Below are positions 18,656 through 27,700 of a stretch of 64,000 nucleotides of DNA, one piece after another (within the stretch, counting starts at the first letter, position 1; every line of letters begins with the position of its first letter). The stretch comes from Polaribacter sp. IC073. Lineage in GTDB: Bacteria > Bacteroidota > Bacteroidia > Flavobacteriales > Flavobacteriaceae. Under the pieces are notes generated by a model, which was not told the origin of the DNA, ran no database searches, and saw nothing but the letters and a program-made list of their open reading frames with translations. The position numbers and the translations under genes were made by a program. The stretch covers positions 157,907-221,906 of the forward strand of contig NZ_VORS01000009.1 of assembly GCF_007997075.1 (NCBI RefSeq). The letters are read 5' to 3'.

Positions 18656-20749
18656 ATGAAAAAGAAAAAAATTTTAACGAGTATTTGGTGTGCCCTATTT
18701 TTAACGTTTGGCATCACTAACACAACTTCACAAAACATTGTAATTAATGAAATTGTAACAGACCCACAACAAGATTGGAGCAGTAATGGTTTTAATGGAA
18801 GCCCCGGTACAAATTCGATTACAAACACAGATGAATGGCTTGAACTATTCATAAAAACGGATGGGTTAGATTTAACAAATTGGACTATTGAATTAATCGA
18901 TGGTTCGGATATAATTGGTAATCTAACAGATAGTGGAGCTTTTGATGTTTCAAACTACATCTCTAATAACGGAGGAACATTCACAAGTACAAAAAATGGA
19001 GACTTTCTAATTTTAGGAAACCTTACAGGTAGTGCTCAAATGAGTAACAGTATTACAATTAACTTAAAGAATAATATTGGTACAATCATAGACACCGTAA
19101 CCTTGGGTATTGCCGCAGGTGAAGCCCCTAAAGGCTCTGCAGATTCCGCCGCAAATGAGTCTGTACAAAGAATTCCTAATGGTACAAATACAGATGATGT
19201 AGACTTTATTAAAGGTATTGCTAGTTTAGGAAAAATAAATTCTACGTTAGTTTGGAGTGGTAGTCTAAGTAATAATTGGTTAACAACTGGAAATTGGACT
19301 TCAGGTTCAATTCCTATTGCAACAGATAATGTCAGTATTCCTGCAGGGTTAACGAATTACCCAACAATTTCCAGTGGTAGTAATGTCATTGTAAATAAAA
19401 TTGTTATCGACTCTGAAGCTAGTTTAATCGCAGAAGGCACAGCTACTATTTCTGGAAATGTAACTTACAATAGAACTATCGATTTTGTTTCTGGGAATTT
19501 AAAAGGATGGTACCTCGTTGGAGCTCCTGTTTCTGGTCAAATATATAATAAAGCTTATGCAACGTCTCATGCTTTAGCCTCAAGTGGTTCTAAAAGAGGA
19601 ATTGCAACCTATACTACCATTTCAGACTCTTGGAGTTATTTGCTCGATGATAATACGAATGCAGGTTCATTTATCACTGGTAAAGGGTATTCATTAAAAA
19701 AAGGAACAGCAACTGGTACTATTTCTTTTTCAGGAACAATACACACGGCAAATGCAGGTGAAGATGTAACTCTTATAAAAGATGGTAACCGTTTTAATGC
19801 TTTAAGTAACCCGTATACTGCATTTATAAATAGTGCTACGTTCTTAAATAATGAAAATGCTATTTCTGAAACCAAAACTTTATGGATTTGGAATCAGACA
19901 TTAGGTACTAATGGCGCTTATGAAGTTAAAGGCGTTGGAAGTAATTTTATGATCGCTCCGGGGCAAGGTTTCTTTGTAAAAGCAAATACAGCGGGTGGTA
20001 TTTTTAATTTTTCTAAAGCGAATCAAAGTCATAATACAGGCACTGATACTTTTCAAAAAAAGCCTACTAACACTCAAATTAAAATATCTATTACAGATGG
20101 TACCATAAACCAATATGCTAAAATTTATTATTTAGAGAATGCTACAACTGCTTTTGATGCAGGCTATGATGGTGAATTATTTAGAAATTATCCTTTTGCA
20201 GTCTACACACAATTAGTAACAGAAAATCTAGGTAAAAACTATCAAATTCAATCGCTATCAAACGATAATTATGAAAACACAATAATTCCTGTTGGTGTAA
20301 ATGCTGAAAAAGGCAAAGAAATAATGTTCTCTGCGGAAGTTTCGAATCTACCTAAAAATCTAAAAGTATTTCTAGAGGATAGAGAAGCCAATACATTTAA
20401 TCGTTTAGACGAAGCAAAATCTGTTTATAAAATTACTTTAACTAAAACTTTAAAAGGTATAGGAAGATTTTACATACATACCGCGCAAAAGGTTTTATCT
20501 ACCAACCACGTAAGTTTAGAAAAGATTAGCATTTATAAATTAGATAATTCTACACTAAAAATAGTTGGTTTACAGCAAGAGGCTACAAGCATTACTTTAT
20601 TTAATATTCTAGGAAAACAAATAATGAAAACCTCTTTTACTGCTAACGGAATTGAAGAAGTTTCTTTACCCAAATTAGCGAAAGGAGTTTACATTGTTCA
20701 GTTAGAAACGGAAATAGGAAAACTGAATAAGAAAATTATTTTAGAGTAA
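18656..20749 (+). CDS. Secreted lamin-tail-domain protein with type IX sorting tail
   Basis: This is a 697-residue secreted protein. The signal peptide (to about residue 25, ...NTTSQ) is followed by a lamin-tail-like domain (NIVINEIVTDPQQDW, DEWLELF, DLTNWTIELIDGSD), a beta-helix or adhesin-like middle (SGSLSNNWLTTGNWTSGSIP), and a T9SS type A sorting domain at the C-terminus (SLEKISIYKL, ITLFNILGKQIMKTSF, LAKGVYIVQLETEIGKLNKK). It should pass the outer membrane by the type IX system and be anchored at the cell surface. The 62-residue gene starts 28 bases later, possibly on the same transcript. Confidence 0.85.
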   Translation: MKKKKILTSIWCALFLTFGITNTTSQNIVINEIVTDPQQDWSSNGFNGSPGTNSITNTDEWLELFIKTDGLDLTNWTIELIDGSDIIGNLTDSGAFDVSNYISNNGGTFTSTKNGDFLILGNLTGSAQMSNSITINLKNNIGTIIDTVTLGIAAGEAPKGSADSAANESVQRIPNGTNTDDVDFIKGIASLGKINSTLVWSGSLSNNWLTTGNWTSGSIPIATDNVSIPAGLTNYPTISSGSNVIVNKIVIDSEASLIAEGTATISGNVTYNRTIDFVSGNLKGWYLVGAPVSGQIYNKAYATSHALASSGSKRGIATYTTISDSWSYLLDDNTNAGSFITGKGYSLKKGTATGTISFSGTIHTANAGEDVTLIKDGNRFNALSNPYTAFINSATFLNNENAISETKTLWIWNQTLGTNGAYEVKGVGSNFMIAPGQGFFVKANTAGGIFNFSKANQSHNTGTDTFQKKPTNTQIKISITDGTINQYAKIYYLENATTAFDAGYDGELFRNYPFAVYTQLVTENLGKNYQIQSLSNDNYENTIIPVGVNAEKGKEIMFSAEVSNLPKNLKVFLEDREANTFNRLDEAKSVYKITLTKTLKGIGRFYIHTAQKVLSTNHVSLEKISIYKLDNSTLKIVGLQQEATSITLFNILGKQIMKTSFTANGIEEVSLPKLAKGVYIVQLETEIGKLNKKIILE

Positions 20750-20777
20750 TAACGAGAATTTTAAATAAAGAAACGAT

Positions 20778-20966
20778 ATGAAAAAGCAGATACAAAAAAC
20801 GCAAGATAAAGTTCAGGAAATTACGCGTAAAGATGCGCTTAAAAAAATAGGGTCTTATAGTAAATATGCAGCATTAACTGCACTAGGTACTTACATGATT
20901 TTAAATCCACAAAAAGCACAAGCACAAAGTCCAGGAGCTCCTGGAGCTCCAGGAACAATGTTTTAA
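20778..20966 (+). CDS. Small 62-residue peptide with Tat-like/exported leader and PGAPGAPG tail
   Basis: The family is unknown. Three segments are visible: a charged helix at 1-15, a Tat-like motif TRKDALKK at 16-23 (RK rather than RR), and a hydrophobic stretch at 29-42 ending in a signal-peptidase-like AQA at 47-49. The 13-residue tail is QSPGAPGAPGTMF. The coding bases for the tail (20931-20953) form two overlapping 14-base perfect palindromes, unusually GC-rich here. The gene has its own ATG and a strong terminator directly after it, followed by a gene encoding a PqqD-like domain, the type of domain that binds precursor leaders in peptide-modification pathways. It may be a precursor peptide or a small Tat-exported protein. 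Confidence 0.7.
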   Translation: MKKQIQKTQDKVQEITRKDALKKIGSYSKYAALTALGTYMILNPQKAQAQSPGAPGAPGTMF

Positions 20967-20983
20967 GCACTTCAAATATATTT

Positions 20984-21018
20984 AAAAAAATACCTCAATT
21001 TTTGAGGTATTTTTTTTG
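20984..21018 (+). terminator. Terminator after the 62-residue gene
   Basis: AAATACCTCAA and TTGAGGTATTT form a stem followed by a T-run. The end of the T-run includes TTTG at 21015-21018, which is suitably placed as the -33 element of the next gene. Confidence 0.88.
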
Positions 21019-21044
21019 TTTAAATAATAAATTGACTACTTTTA
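21015..21044 (+). promoter_or_regulatory. Putative promoter of the PqqD-HprK-like gene
   Basis: TTTG (21015-21018), an 18-base spacer and TACTTTTA (21037-21044; the consensus ends in G) precede the ATG at 21050 by 5 bases. The -33 element is built from the terminator tail. Confidence 0.4.
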
Positions 21045-21049
21045 TTTTT

Positions 21050-22189
21050 ATGAATAAAGAGCATTCTATAGTACATAAAACGGTAGCAAATAAAACGATT
21101 GTTTGGTTTGAAAAATCGAATGAATATTTGGTATTAGAGAATACAACAGCAGATATTTTAGAAAGATTAAGTAAAGGTGTTTCTGTAAAAGAAATAGCAA
21201 CCACATTAGCTAAAAAATTAGCAGTGCCTCTAGAAAAAACAATTGATTTTATTTTAGATTTAGAAAAGAAAATTTATGCTCCTAAATTAGTGAAAGAAAC
21301 TACAATTATTAATGACTATAGAGATATAAAAAAACCTAAACAGTACGAGTTCACAAAATATTACAAGGTAAACAAACTTATTTTTAAGGTTCAATTCTCA
21401 TCTGAATATGAATTGTATTTGGTACACCCTAAATTTGCACATTTAGAGGTTACAGATCCTAGCGATATCTCTTCTACTTTTACAGTTTTCTTAAATAATA
21501 ATTTTGTTTTTTTTTATGTAGACAACGCTTTTATTGGTGCTTGGAATAAAGAAGAAATCCATTTTTTTCAAGGAAAATTTTCTATGGAATTGATTCAGAA
21601 AATTCATCAAAAAGAAGAAAGCGAATGGTTGGGTGTTTTTCATGCATCTGCAGTTTCTAATGGAAAAAAATCTATTTTATTTTTAGGCGATTCTGGCAAC
21701 GGAAAAAGTACTTCCCTAGCGTTACTGCAAAGAAACGGTTTCACTTGCTTAGCAGATGATTTTGTACCAATGGATGTTCATAAAAAAGAAGTATATAGTT
21801 TTCCTGCTGCAATCTCGATCAAAAAAAATAGTTTAAAAACATTACTTCCACTTTATCCTGAATTAGAGAGTTCTGCAGAGTATCATTTTAAAAGATTAAA
21901 TAAAGTTGTTCGGTATTTGAAACCAAATAACACGGATTTTAACGTGCATCTAACTTGTAACGATTTGATCTTTATAAAGTATGAAAAAGATGCGGATATC
22001 ATCTGTAATGAAATATCTAAAATTGATGCTTTTCAACAATTAGTACCTGATTCTTGGTTGTCACCAATAAAAGAGAATGCACAAGTATTTTTAGATTGGT
22101 TTGATACTCTAAACTGTTATCAAATAACGTATTCAGAAAACAAAGAAATGATTGCAACTGTGTCTAAAATTTTTAATGATGAACTATAA
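21050..22189 (+). CDS. PqqD-like domain fused to HPr-kinase-like ATP-binding domain
   Basis: This is a 379-residue two-domain protein. Residues 15-80 (NEYLVLENTTADILERLSKG, VSVKEIATTLAKKL) look like a PqqD-type winged helix, the RiPP recognition element fold. The C-terminal half resembles HPr kinase/phosphorylase: VFHASAV with His 198, Walker A GDSGNGKST at 213-221, and LADDFVPMD with Asp 236-237. HPr itself is not expected to be the substrate, because the domain order and the companions differ; HprK homologues phosphorylate the precursor in some lasso-peptide clusters. The start at 21050 is chosen because upstream codons fall in the terminator. It overlaps the nucleotidyltransferase gene by about 11 bases, so the two are translationally coupled. 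Confidence 0.8.
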   Translation: MNKEHSIVHKTVANKTIVWFEKSNEYLVLENTTADILERLSKGVSVKEIATTLAKKLAVPLEKTIDFILDLEKKIYAPKLVKETTIINDYRDIKKPKQYEFTKYYKVNKLIFKVQFSSEYELYLVHPKFAHLEVTDPSDISSTFTVFLNNNFVFFYVDNAFIGAWNKEEIHFFQGKFSMELIQKIHQKEESEWLGVFHASAVSNGKKSILFLGDSGNGKSTSLALLQRNGFTCLADDFVPMDVHKKEVYSFPAAISIKKNSLKTLLPLYPELESSAEYHFKRLNKVVRYLKPNNTDFNVHLTCNDLIFIKYEKDADIICNEISKIDAFQQLVPDSWLSPIKENAQVFLDWFDTLNCYQITYSENKEMIATVSKIFNDEL

Positions 22190-23285
22190 AGAAAGCTTAT
22201 TTTTCGTTGCAAAATGTTTAACTATTTCTTTAGAAGAAAAAAACAGAAATGAAATTGAAAACCAATTAAAAACTGAAGAAATTGATTGGGATGCTGTTGT
22301 AAAATTAAGTACTGCTCATTATGTTTTTCCTGCATTATATTGCAATCTAAAAAGAGCCGGATTTCTTCATTTTTTACCTGAAGAATTGGTGAATTACATG
22401 ATTCATATTACCGATTTAAATAGGGATAGAAACACACAAATTATAATACAAGCGAAAGCGGTTCATCAACTTTTAGTACAAAATAATATTACTCCCATTT
22501 TCTTAAAAGGAACGGGGAATTTATTAGAAGGTTTGTATGATGATATTTCAGAAAGAATGGTTGGTGATATCGATTTTATCGTTGCTAAGAAAGACTATGA
22601 AAAATCTTATGAATTGCTTCAAAATAACAATTATAACAAAGTAACAGATGAAGGTTATAGTTTTCCGCAATTCAAACATCAACCAAGGTTAATTCATAAA
22701 GACAGAATTGCTGCTGTTGAAGTGCATAAAGAGCTTTTATTAGAAAAATATGCGCTCGAATTTAATTACAACCTTATCAAAGCTGATTCCCAAATAATAA
22801 ACGGAATGAATGTGATGAGTTTTAAAAATCAACTGTCGCTATCTATCATCGCTAAACAAATAAATGATGGCGGAATTCACTACAAAAATATCGCTTTAAG
22901 AAATGCTTACGATGTTTTTTTACTGTCTAAAAAAACACCTGTTATCAATGCTTTTGATCATTTTGAAACATTAAAAAACCCTCTAAATTGTTTTGCAGCT
23001 TCTTGTCACATTGTTTTTGGTAGCGTACAATCTTTAAAATACGAAAAGACTAAAGAAACTGAGGCGTATCTCTCTAAATTTTTAAATGATTTAAAGCATC
23101 AAGAAAGAACGAAGAAAGAATACGTAAAAATAGATAGAAAATTATTTATAAAAACCAGACTGAATATTATTAAAAAATCACTTTTTAATAAAGAGTACAG
23201 ACAGTGGTTAATGAATAGAACTTCAGATAAAAATTGGCAAAGAGAAAAATTAATTCAATTAAGAATTAAAAAAACTAAATCATAG
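22179..23285 (+). CDS. Nucleotidyltransferase-family protein (NTP_transf_5-like)
   Basis: This is a 368-residue protein with the signature of the uncharacterised nucleotidyltransferase family PF14907: ITPIFLKGTGNLLEGLY, followed by ERMVGDIDFIV with the metal-binding D-x-D, and later AAVEVHKELL. Members often neighbour PqqD and HPr-kinase-like proteins in peptide or exopolysaccharide loci. The expected chemistry is transfer of a nucleotide or sugar-phosphate group; the acceptor is unknown. Two adjacent ATGs (22176, 22179) are possible starts, both overlapping the kinase gene. The last 11 bases overlap the 3' end of mpl. Confidence 0.78.
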   Translation: MNYKESLFFVAKCLTISLEEKNRNEIENQLKTEEIDWDAVVKLSTAHYVFPALYCNLKRAGFLHFLPEELVNYMIHITDLNRDRNTQIIIQAKAVHQLLVQNNITPIFLKGTGNLLEGLYDDISERMVGDIDFIVAKKDYEKSYELLQNNNYNKVTDEGYSFPQFKHQPRLIHKDRIAAVEVHKELLLEKYALEFNYNLIKADSQIINGMNVMSFKNQLSLSIIAKQINDGGIHYKNIALRNAYDVFLLSKKTPVINAFDHFETLKNPLNCFAASCHIVFGSVQSLKYEKTKETEAYLSKFLNDLKHQERTKKEYVKIDRKLFIKTRLNIIKKSLFNKEYRQWLMNRTSDKNWQREKLIQLRIKKTKS

Positions 23286-24627
23286 TTTTCAATTCCTCTA
23301 AATCCAATCCACCATAATTACCAGAACTCATTAATAAAAGCGCTGTGTTATCTAAATTCTGACGATATAAAAAGTCTTTAAATTCTTGCGGATTTGTATA
23401 AATTATCAAATCATCTCTTTCAAATGCGGCAGCAATTTGTTCTTTGGTAACTTCTTCTAATTGTTTGATTTTTACAGCATCAGGAGAATAAAAAACCACT
23501 GCTTTATCCGCCGGATCTAACGCACCTTTGTACTCTGCTAAAAACGTTGCATTTAAACTAGAATATGTATGCAATTCTAAACACGCTAAAACGGTTCTAC
23601 TTTTATATTGGTTTTTAACTGCTTTTGTAGTTGCTGCAACTTTACTTGGGCTGTGTGCAAAGTCTTTAAAAATTACAGTAGCTTTATTTTCTGCAATCTT
23701 TTCTAAGCGTTTGCTTGCACCGCTAAAACTTGCAATTGCTTCGTAAAAACCATCTTCATCTACTCCCATGTGTTGACAAATCCATTTTGCACCTGCTAAA
23801 TTCTGAAGATTATGGTTTCCAAAAACCTCTAAAGGTAAGTTACCTTCTGATGTTTCTAAATACGTAATTCCGTTTTCTATAAAATGTTTTGGAGTTGTAT
23901 AAGGGTATTTCTTAATATGATTTTCTGAAGATTCTACAACATCTTTTACAATTATATCTTCTTCATTGTAAATCATACTGCCTCCATGTACCATCGAATT
24001 TGTAAAAATTCTAAATTGATCTGTATAGTTTTCAAATGTTGGAAAAACATTGATATGATCCCAAGCAATACCACTTAACAATGCAATATTGGGTTTGTAT
24101 AAATGAAATTTCGGACGCATATCTATTGGCGAACTCAAGTATTCATCTCCTTCTAAAACAATAAAATCGTTTTCTTCTGTTAAATGAACCATCGTTTCAA
24201 AACCCTCTAATTGTGCACCAACCATATAATCTACTTCTTTCTCATGGTAATTTAACACATGTAAAATCATAGAAGTAATGGTAGTTTTTCCGTGAGAACC
24301 ACCAATTACAACACGTGTTTTATTTTTAGACTGCTCGTACAGAAACTCTGGATAAGAATAAATTTTCAATCCTAATTTTTGTGCTTTTAACAATTCTGGA
24401 TTGTCTTTTTTCGCATGCATTCCTAAAATAATAGCATCTAAATCTGATGTTATTTTCTCTGGAAACCATCCAAATTCTTTTGGCAATAATCCGTATTTTT
24501 CTAAGCGAGATTTAGACGGATTGTGAATTGTATCATCACTTCCAGAAACTTGGTATCCTTTTTGGTATAAAGCGATTGCAAGATTGTGCATTGCGCTTCC
24601 GCCAATGGCAATAAAATGAATGTTCAT
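23275..24627 (-). CDS. mpl: UDP-N-acetylmuramate:L-alanyl-gamma-D-glutamyl-meso-diaminopimelate ligase
   Basis: This is a 450-residue Mur-ligase-family enzyme that reattaches murein tripeptide to UDP-MurNAc in peptidoglycan recycling. It opens with the Rossmann segment HFIAIGGSAMHNLAIAL and GYQVSGSDD, typical of MurC/Mpl. The ATP loop is GGSHGKTTITSM, and the central motifs EGDEYLSSPID and LSGIAWDHINVFP are present. The tail FKDFAHSPSKVAATTKAVK is Mpl/Mur domain 3. Mpl is preferred to MurC because of the HAKKDNPELLKAQ and DMRPKFHLYKPNIALLS context. The start at 24627 is the conserved one and has a TATTTTTG box upstream. Confidence 0.85.
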   Translation of the reverse strand: MNIHFIAIGGSAMHNLAIALYQKGYQVSGSDDTIHNPSKSRLEKYGLLPKEFGWFPEKITSDLDAIILGMHAKKDNPELLKAQKLGLKIYSYPEFLYEQSKNKTRVVIGGSHGKTTITSMILHVLNYHEKEVDYMVGAQLEGFETMVHLTEENDFIVLEGDEYLSSPIDMRPKFHLYKPNIALLSGIAWDHINVFPTFENYTDQFRIFTNSMVHGGSMIYNEEDIIVKDVVESSENHIKKYPYTTPKHFIENGITYLETSEGNLPLEVFGNHNLQNLAGAKWICQHMGVDEDGFYEAIASFSGASKRLEKIAENKATVIFKDFAHSPSKVAATTKAVKNQYKSRTVLACLELHTYSSLNATFLAEYKGALDPADKAVVFYSPDAVKIKQLEEVTKEQIAAAFERDDLIIYTNPQEFKDFLYRQNLDNTALLLMSSGNYGGLDLEELKTMI

Positions 24628-24647
24628 TTGAGAAAATTTTAAAAAAG

Positions 24648-24655
24648 CAAAAATA
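24648..24655 (-). promoter_or_regulatory. -7 box of mpl
   Basis: On the minus strand TATTTTTG matches TAnnTTTG. It lies 20 bases before the ATG at 24627. Confidence 0.5.
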
Positions 24656-24799
24656 CAAAAGCTCTTTACAATATTGATTATATTTAGAACCAAACTCAAT
24701 TAAAAAGTACTTTTATACACAAAAGGTGCCATTTTATTAATTTTTAATTGACATGCAACCTAATTTTGACATGCTTTGAAAACATTAAACATATTGATT

Positions 24800-27700
24800 A
24801 TGAAAAAGACAACAATAATACTTTTATTGACCACCTTCTTTTCTTTAACCACAAACTCTCAAAACAACTTTGAGAAGCTTTGGATAGAAGTCGAAAAGTT
24901 AGAGGTTGATAATTTACCTAAATCGGCTTTAGAAATTGTTGAAAAAATTTATGTAAAAGCAAACAAAGAAGAAAATTCTCCTCAGATAATTAAAGCGCTT
25001 TTTTACAAAAGTAAATTTTCTTTAATTTTAGAAGAAGATGCACAATTAAAAGTAATTCATCAATTTAAACATCATATTTCTAAGAGTAAATTTCCTACAA
25101 AAAATGTCTTAGAAAATGTATTGGCAAATCTGTATTGGCAATATTTTACTCAGCATAAATACCAGTTTTACAATAGAACTGCCACAAAAAACAAAGTGAA
25201 TTCTGGTGATTTTAGAACTTGGGATTTGAACACACTTTTTAAAGAAATTCAGTATTATTTTAATGCTTCTTTGGCAAACGAATCGAAACTTCAAAAAATA
25301 ACTATTGGTGCTTTTCAAGAGATTCTTCAACTTCAAAAAGAGAATAAGACTTATAGTCCGACTTTATATGATTTTTTAGCAAATAATGCTTTAAACTTCT
25401 ACAAATCATCAGAAACTTCTATTGTAAGACCTTCTTATAAATTCACCATTGATCATGTAGATTATATAAATAATGCCAGTATCTTTTCAACTATAAAAAT
25501 CACATCAAAAGATCGTATTTCTTTACAATTGAATGCTTTAAAAACGTATCAAAAATTAATCAAATTTCACATAAAAGAAGGTAATAAAAATGCCTTAGCT
25601 GCAGTAGATTTAGAAAGATTGCATTTTGTAAAGAACAATGCAACCATCCGTAATAAAGAAGAATTATTTTTAAAAACCTTAGAAAACGCTAGAAAAAATA
25701 ATATAGATCATGAATCTAGTGGTTTGTACAGTTTTGAAATTGCCAAAATACTACATCAAAAAGCAACTGAAACTCAAAACTCAATAGAAGAAAAAGACCG
25801 TTTTAAAAATAGAAAAGCGCTTGCCCTTTCTAATGAAATCATCAAAAAATTTCCAAAGAGTTTGGGGGCTAAAAAATCTGCAATTTTAAAAGCGCAAATT
25901 TTAGATACTTCACTTTCTATAAGAGCAGAAGAATACATTCCTATCAATACAAATTCTAGGGTTCTGGTTTCTTATAAAAACATCGATCAACTTTATTTTA
26001 GTGCGTATAAAATATCAGAAAAACAACAAATCGCTTTTAATAAAATCTATAAAAGTGAAGAGAAGGTTTCGTTCTTAGAAAAATTGCAAAAAGTAAATGC
26101 TTGGAAAACTACACTAAGAGATGAAACTGATTATTTAAAACATACTACAGAAGTACTTGTACCTAAACTTGAAGGTGGAGTGTATTTAATTCTAGCTTCA
26201 GAAAAAAAGGAAATTACAGATGATTCTATTTACGGAACTACAATAGTTCAAACGACTAATTTAACCTTGGTTACAAATACTTTTGATGATAGCTATAATT
26301 ATCAAATTGTGGATAGAAATAATGGAAAGCCAATTAAAAATGCAGAAATCCATATTAAAAACCATAATACAAATCATAGATATAGCGCTCCGATAGATAA
26401 AACCCTAAAAACAGACAAAAATGGTTTTGCCTCTTTTAAAAGTACAAATCGCTATTCTAATGTAATAATTACTGTAACAACAAAGAATGATAAAGCTAGT
26501 TTCGGTAGTTCTTATATGTACAATCTTACCTCAAACAATAACAATAATATTGATAAAGAAACGACCATAAAAGCTTTTATTTTTACGGATAGAAGCATTT
26601 ATAGACCAGGACAAATTGTTTATTTTAAAGCAATAGTCCTTCAAAAAGAACTAGAAAAATTAGAGGTTTTAAAAGACAAATTTATTGAAGTAACTTTAAA
26701 CGATGTAAACAATCAGGTTGTAAAAACATTAGAACTAAAATTAAATGAATTTGGTTCTGTGGCAGGTGAATTTATGTTACCAAATAATGGTTTAACTGGA
26801 GAGTTTTCTATAGAAATTGATGAAAGTAGCAGTAGTAATAAAACTTTTTATGAAAATATAGATTTCGATAGTGGCTATATTTCATTCTCTGTTGAAGAAT
26901 ATAAAAGACCAAAATTTAAAACTGAATTTAAACCGATTACAGAAAGTATAAAAGTAAATGACACTGTTAAAATACAAGGATTTGCCAAGTCTTTTTCTGG
27001 TGCGAATATTACAGATGCAACAGTAGTTTACAGAGTTCATAGAAAAGTGCAATATCCGAGTTGGTATTATTGGAGAAGACCTAATTTTAATTCTGAAGCG
27101 CAAGAAATAATAAGCGGAGAAATGACTTCAGACGATTCTGGTGCTTTTTCTATAGAATTTAAAGCAATTCCCGATGCTTCTGTTTCTAAAGAAAACAACC
27201 CTATTTTTTCTTATGAGATTACGGCAGATGTTACCGATGTTAATGGAGAAACTAGAAGTGCTACAACCATTGTAAAAGTTGGGTACCATTCTTTGCTGGC
27301 AACTATTTCTATGGATGCAAACATCGATAAAAACCAGCAAGAAACGACTCTAAATATCGATACAAAAAATTTAAATGGCGAATTTGTTGCGGCTAATGGA
27401 ACTATAAAAATCTACAAATTACAAGCGCCTAAAAATCCGATGAGAGAGAGACCTTGGTCTGCACCCGATTATCAAGATATTTCTGAAAATGAATTCAGAA
27501 AATTATTTCCTAATGATCCGTATTCAGAAGCAGAAGAAAATGAAGAAAATTGGAAAAAAGGAGCGTTGGTATTTACAAAAAGGTTTGACACTAAAGAGGC
27601 TAAAGAAATTCAGTTAAAAAATATGAAAAATTGGCTTTCTGGGAAATACATTGCTGTTTTAGAAAGTGAAGATATATTTGGGCAAGAGGTAAAAGATGAA

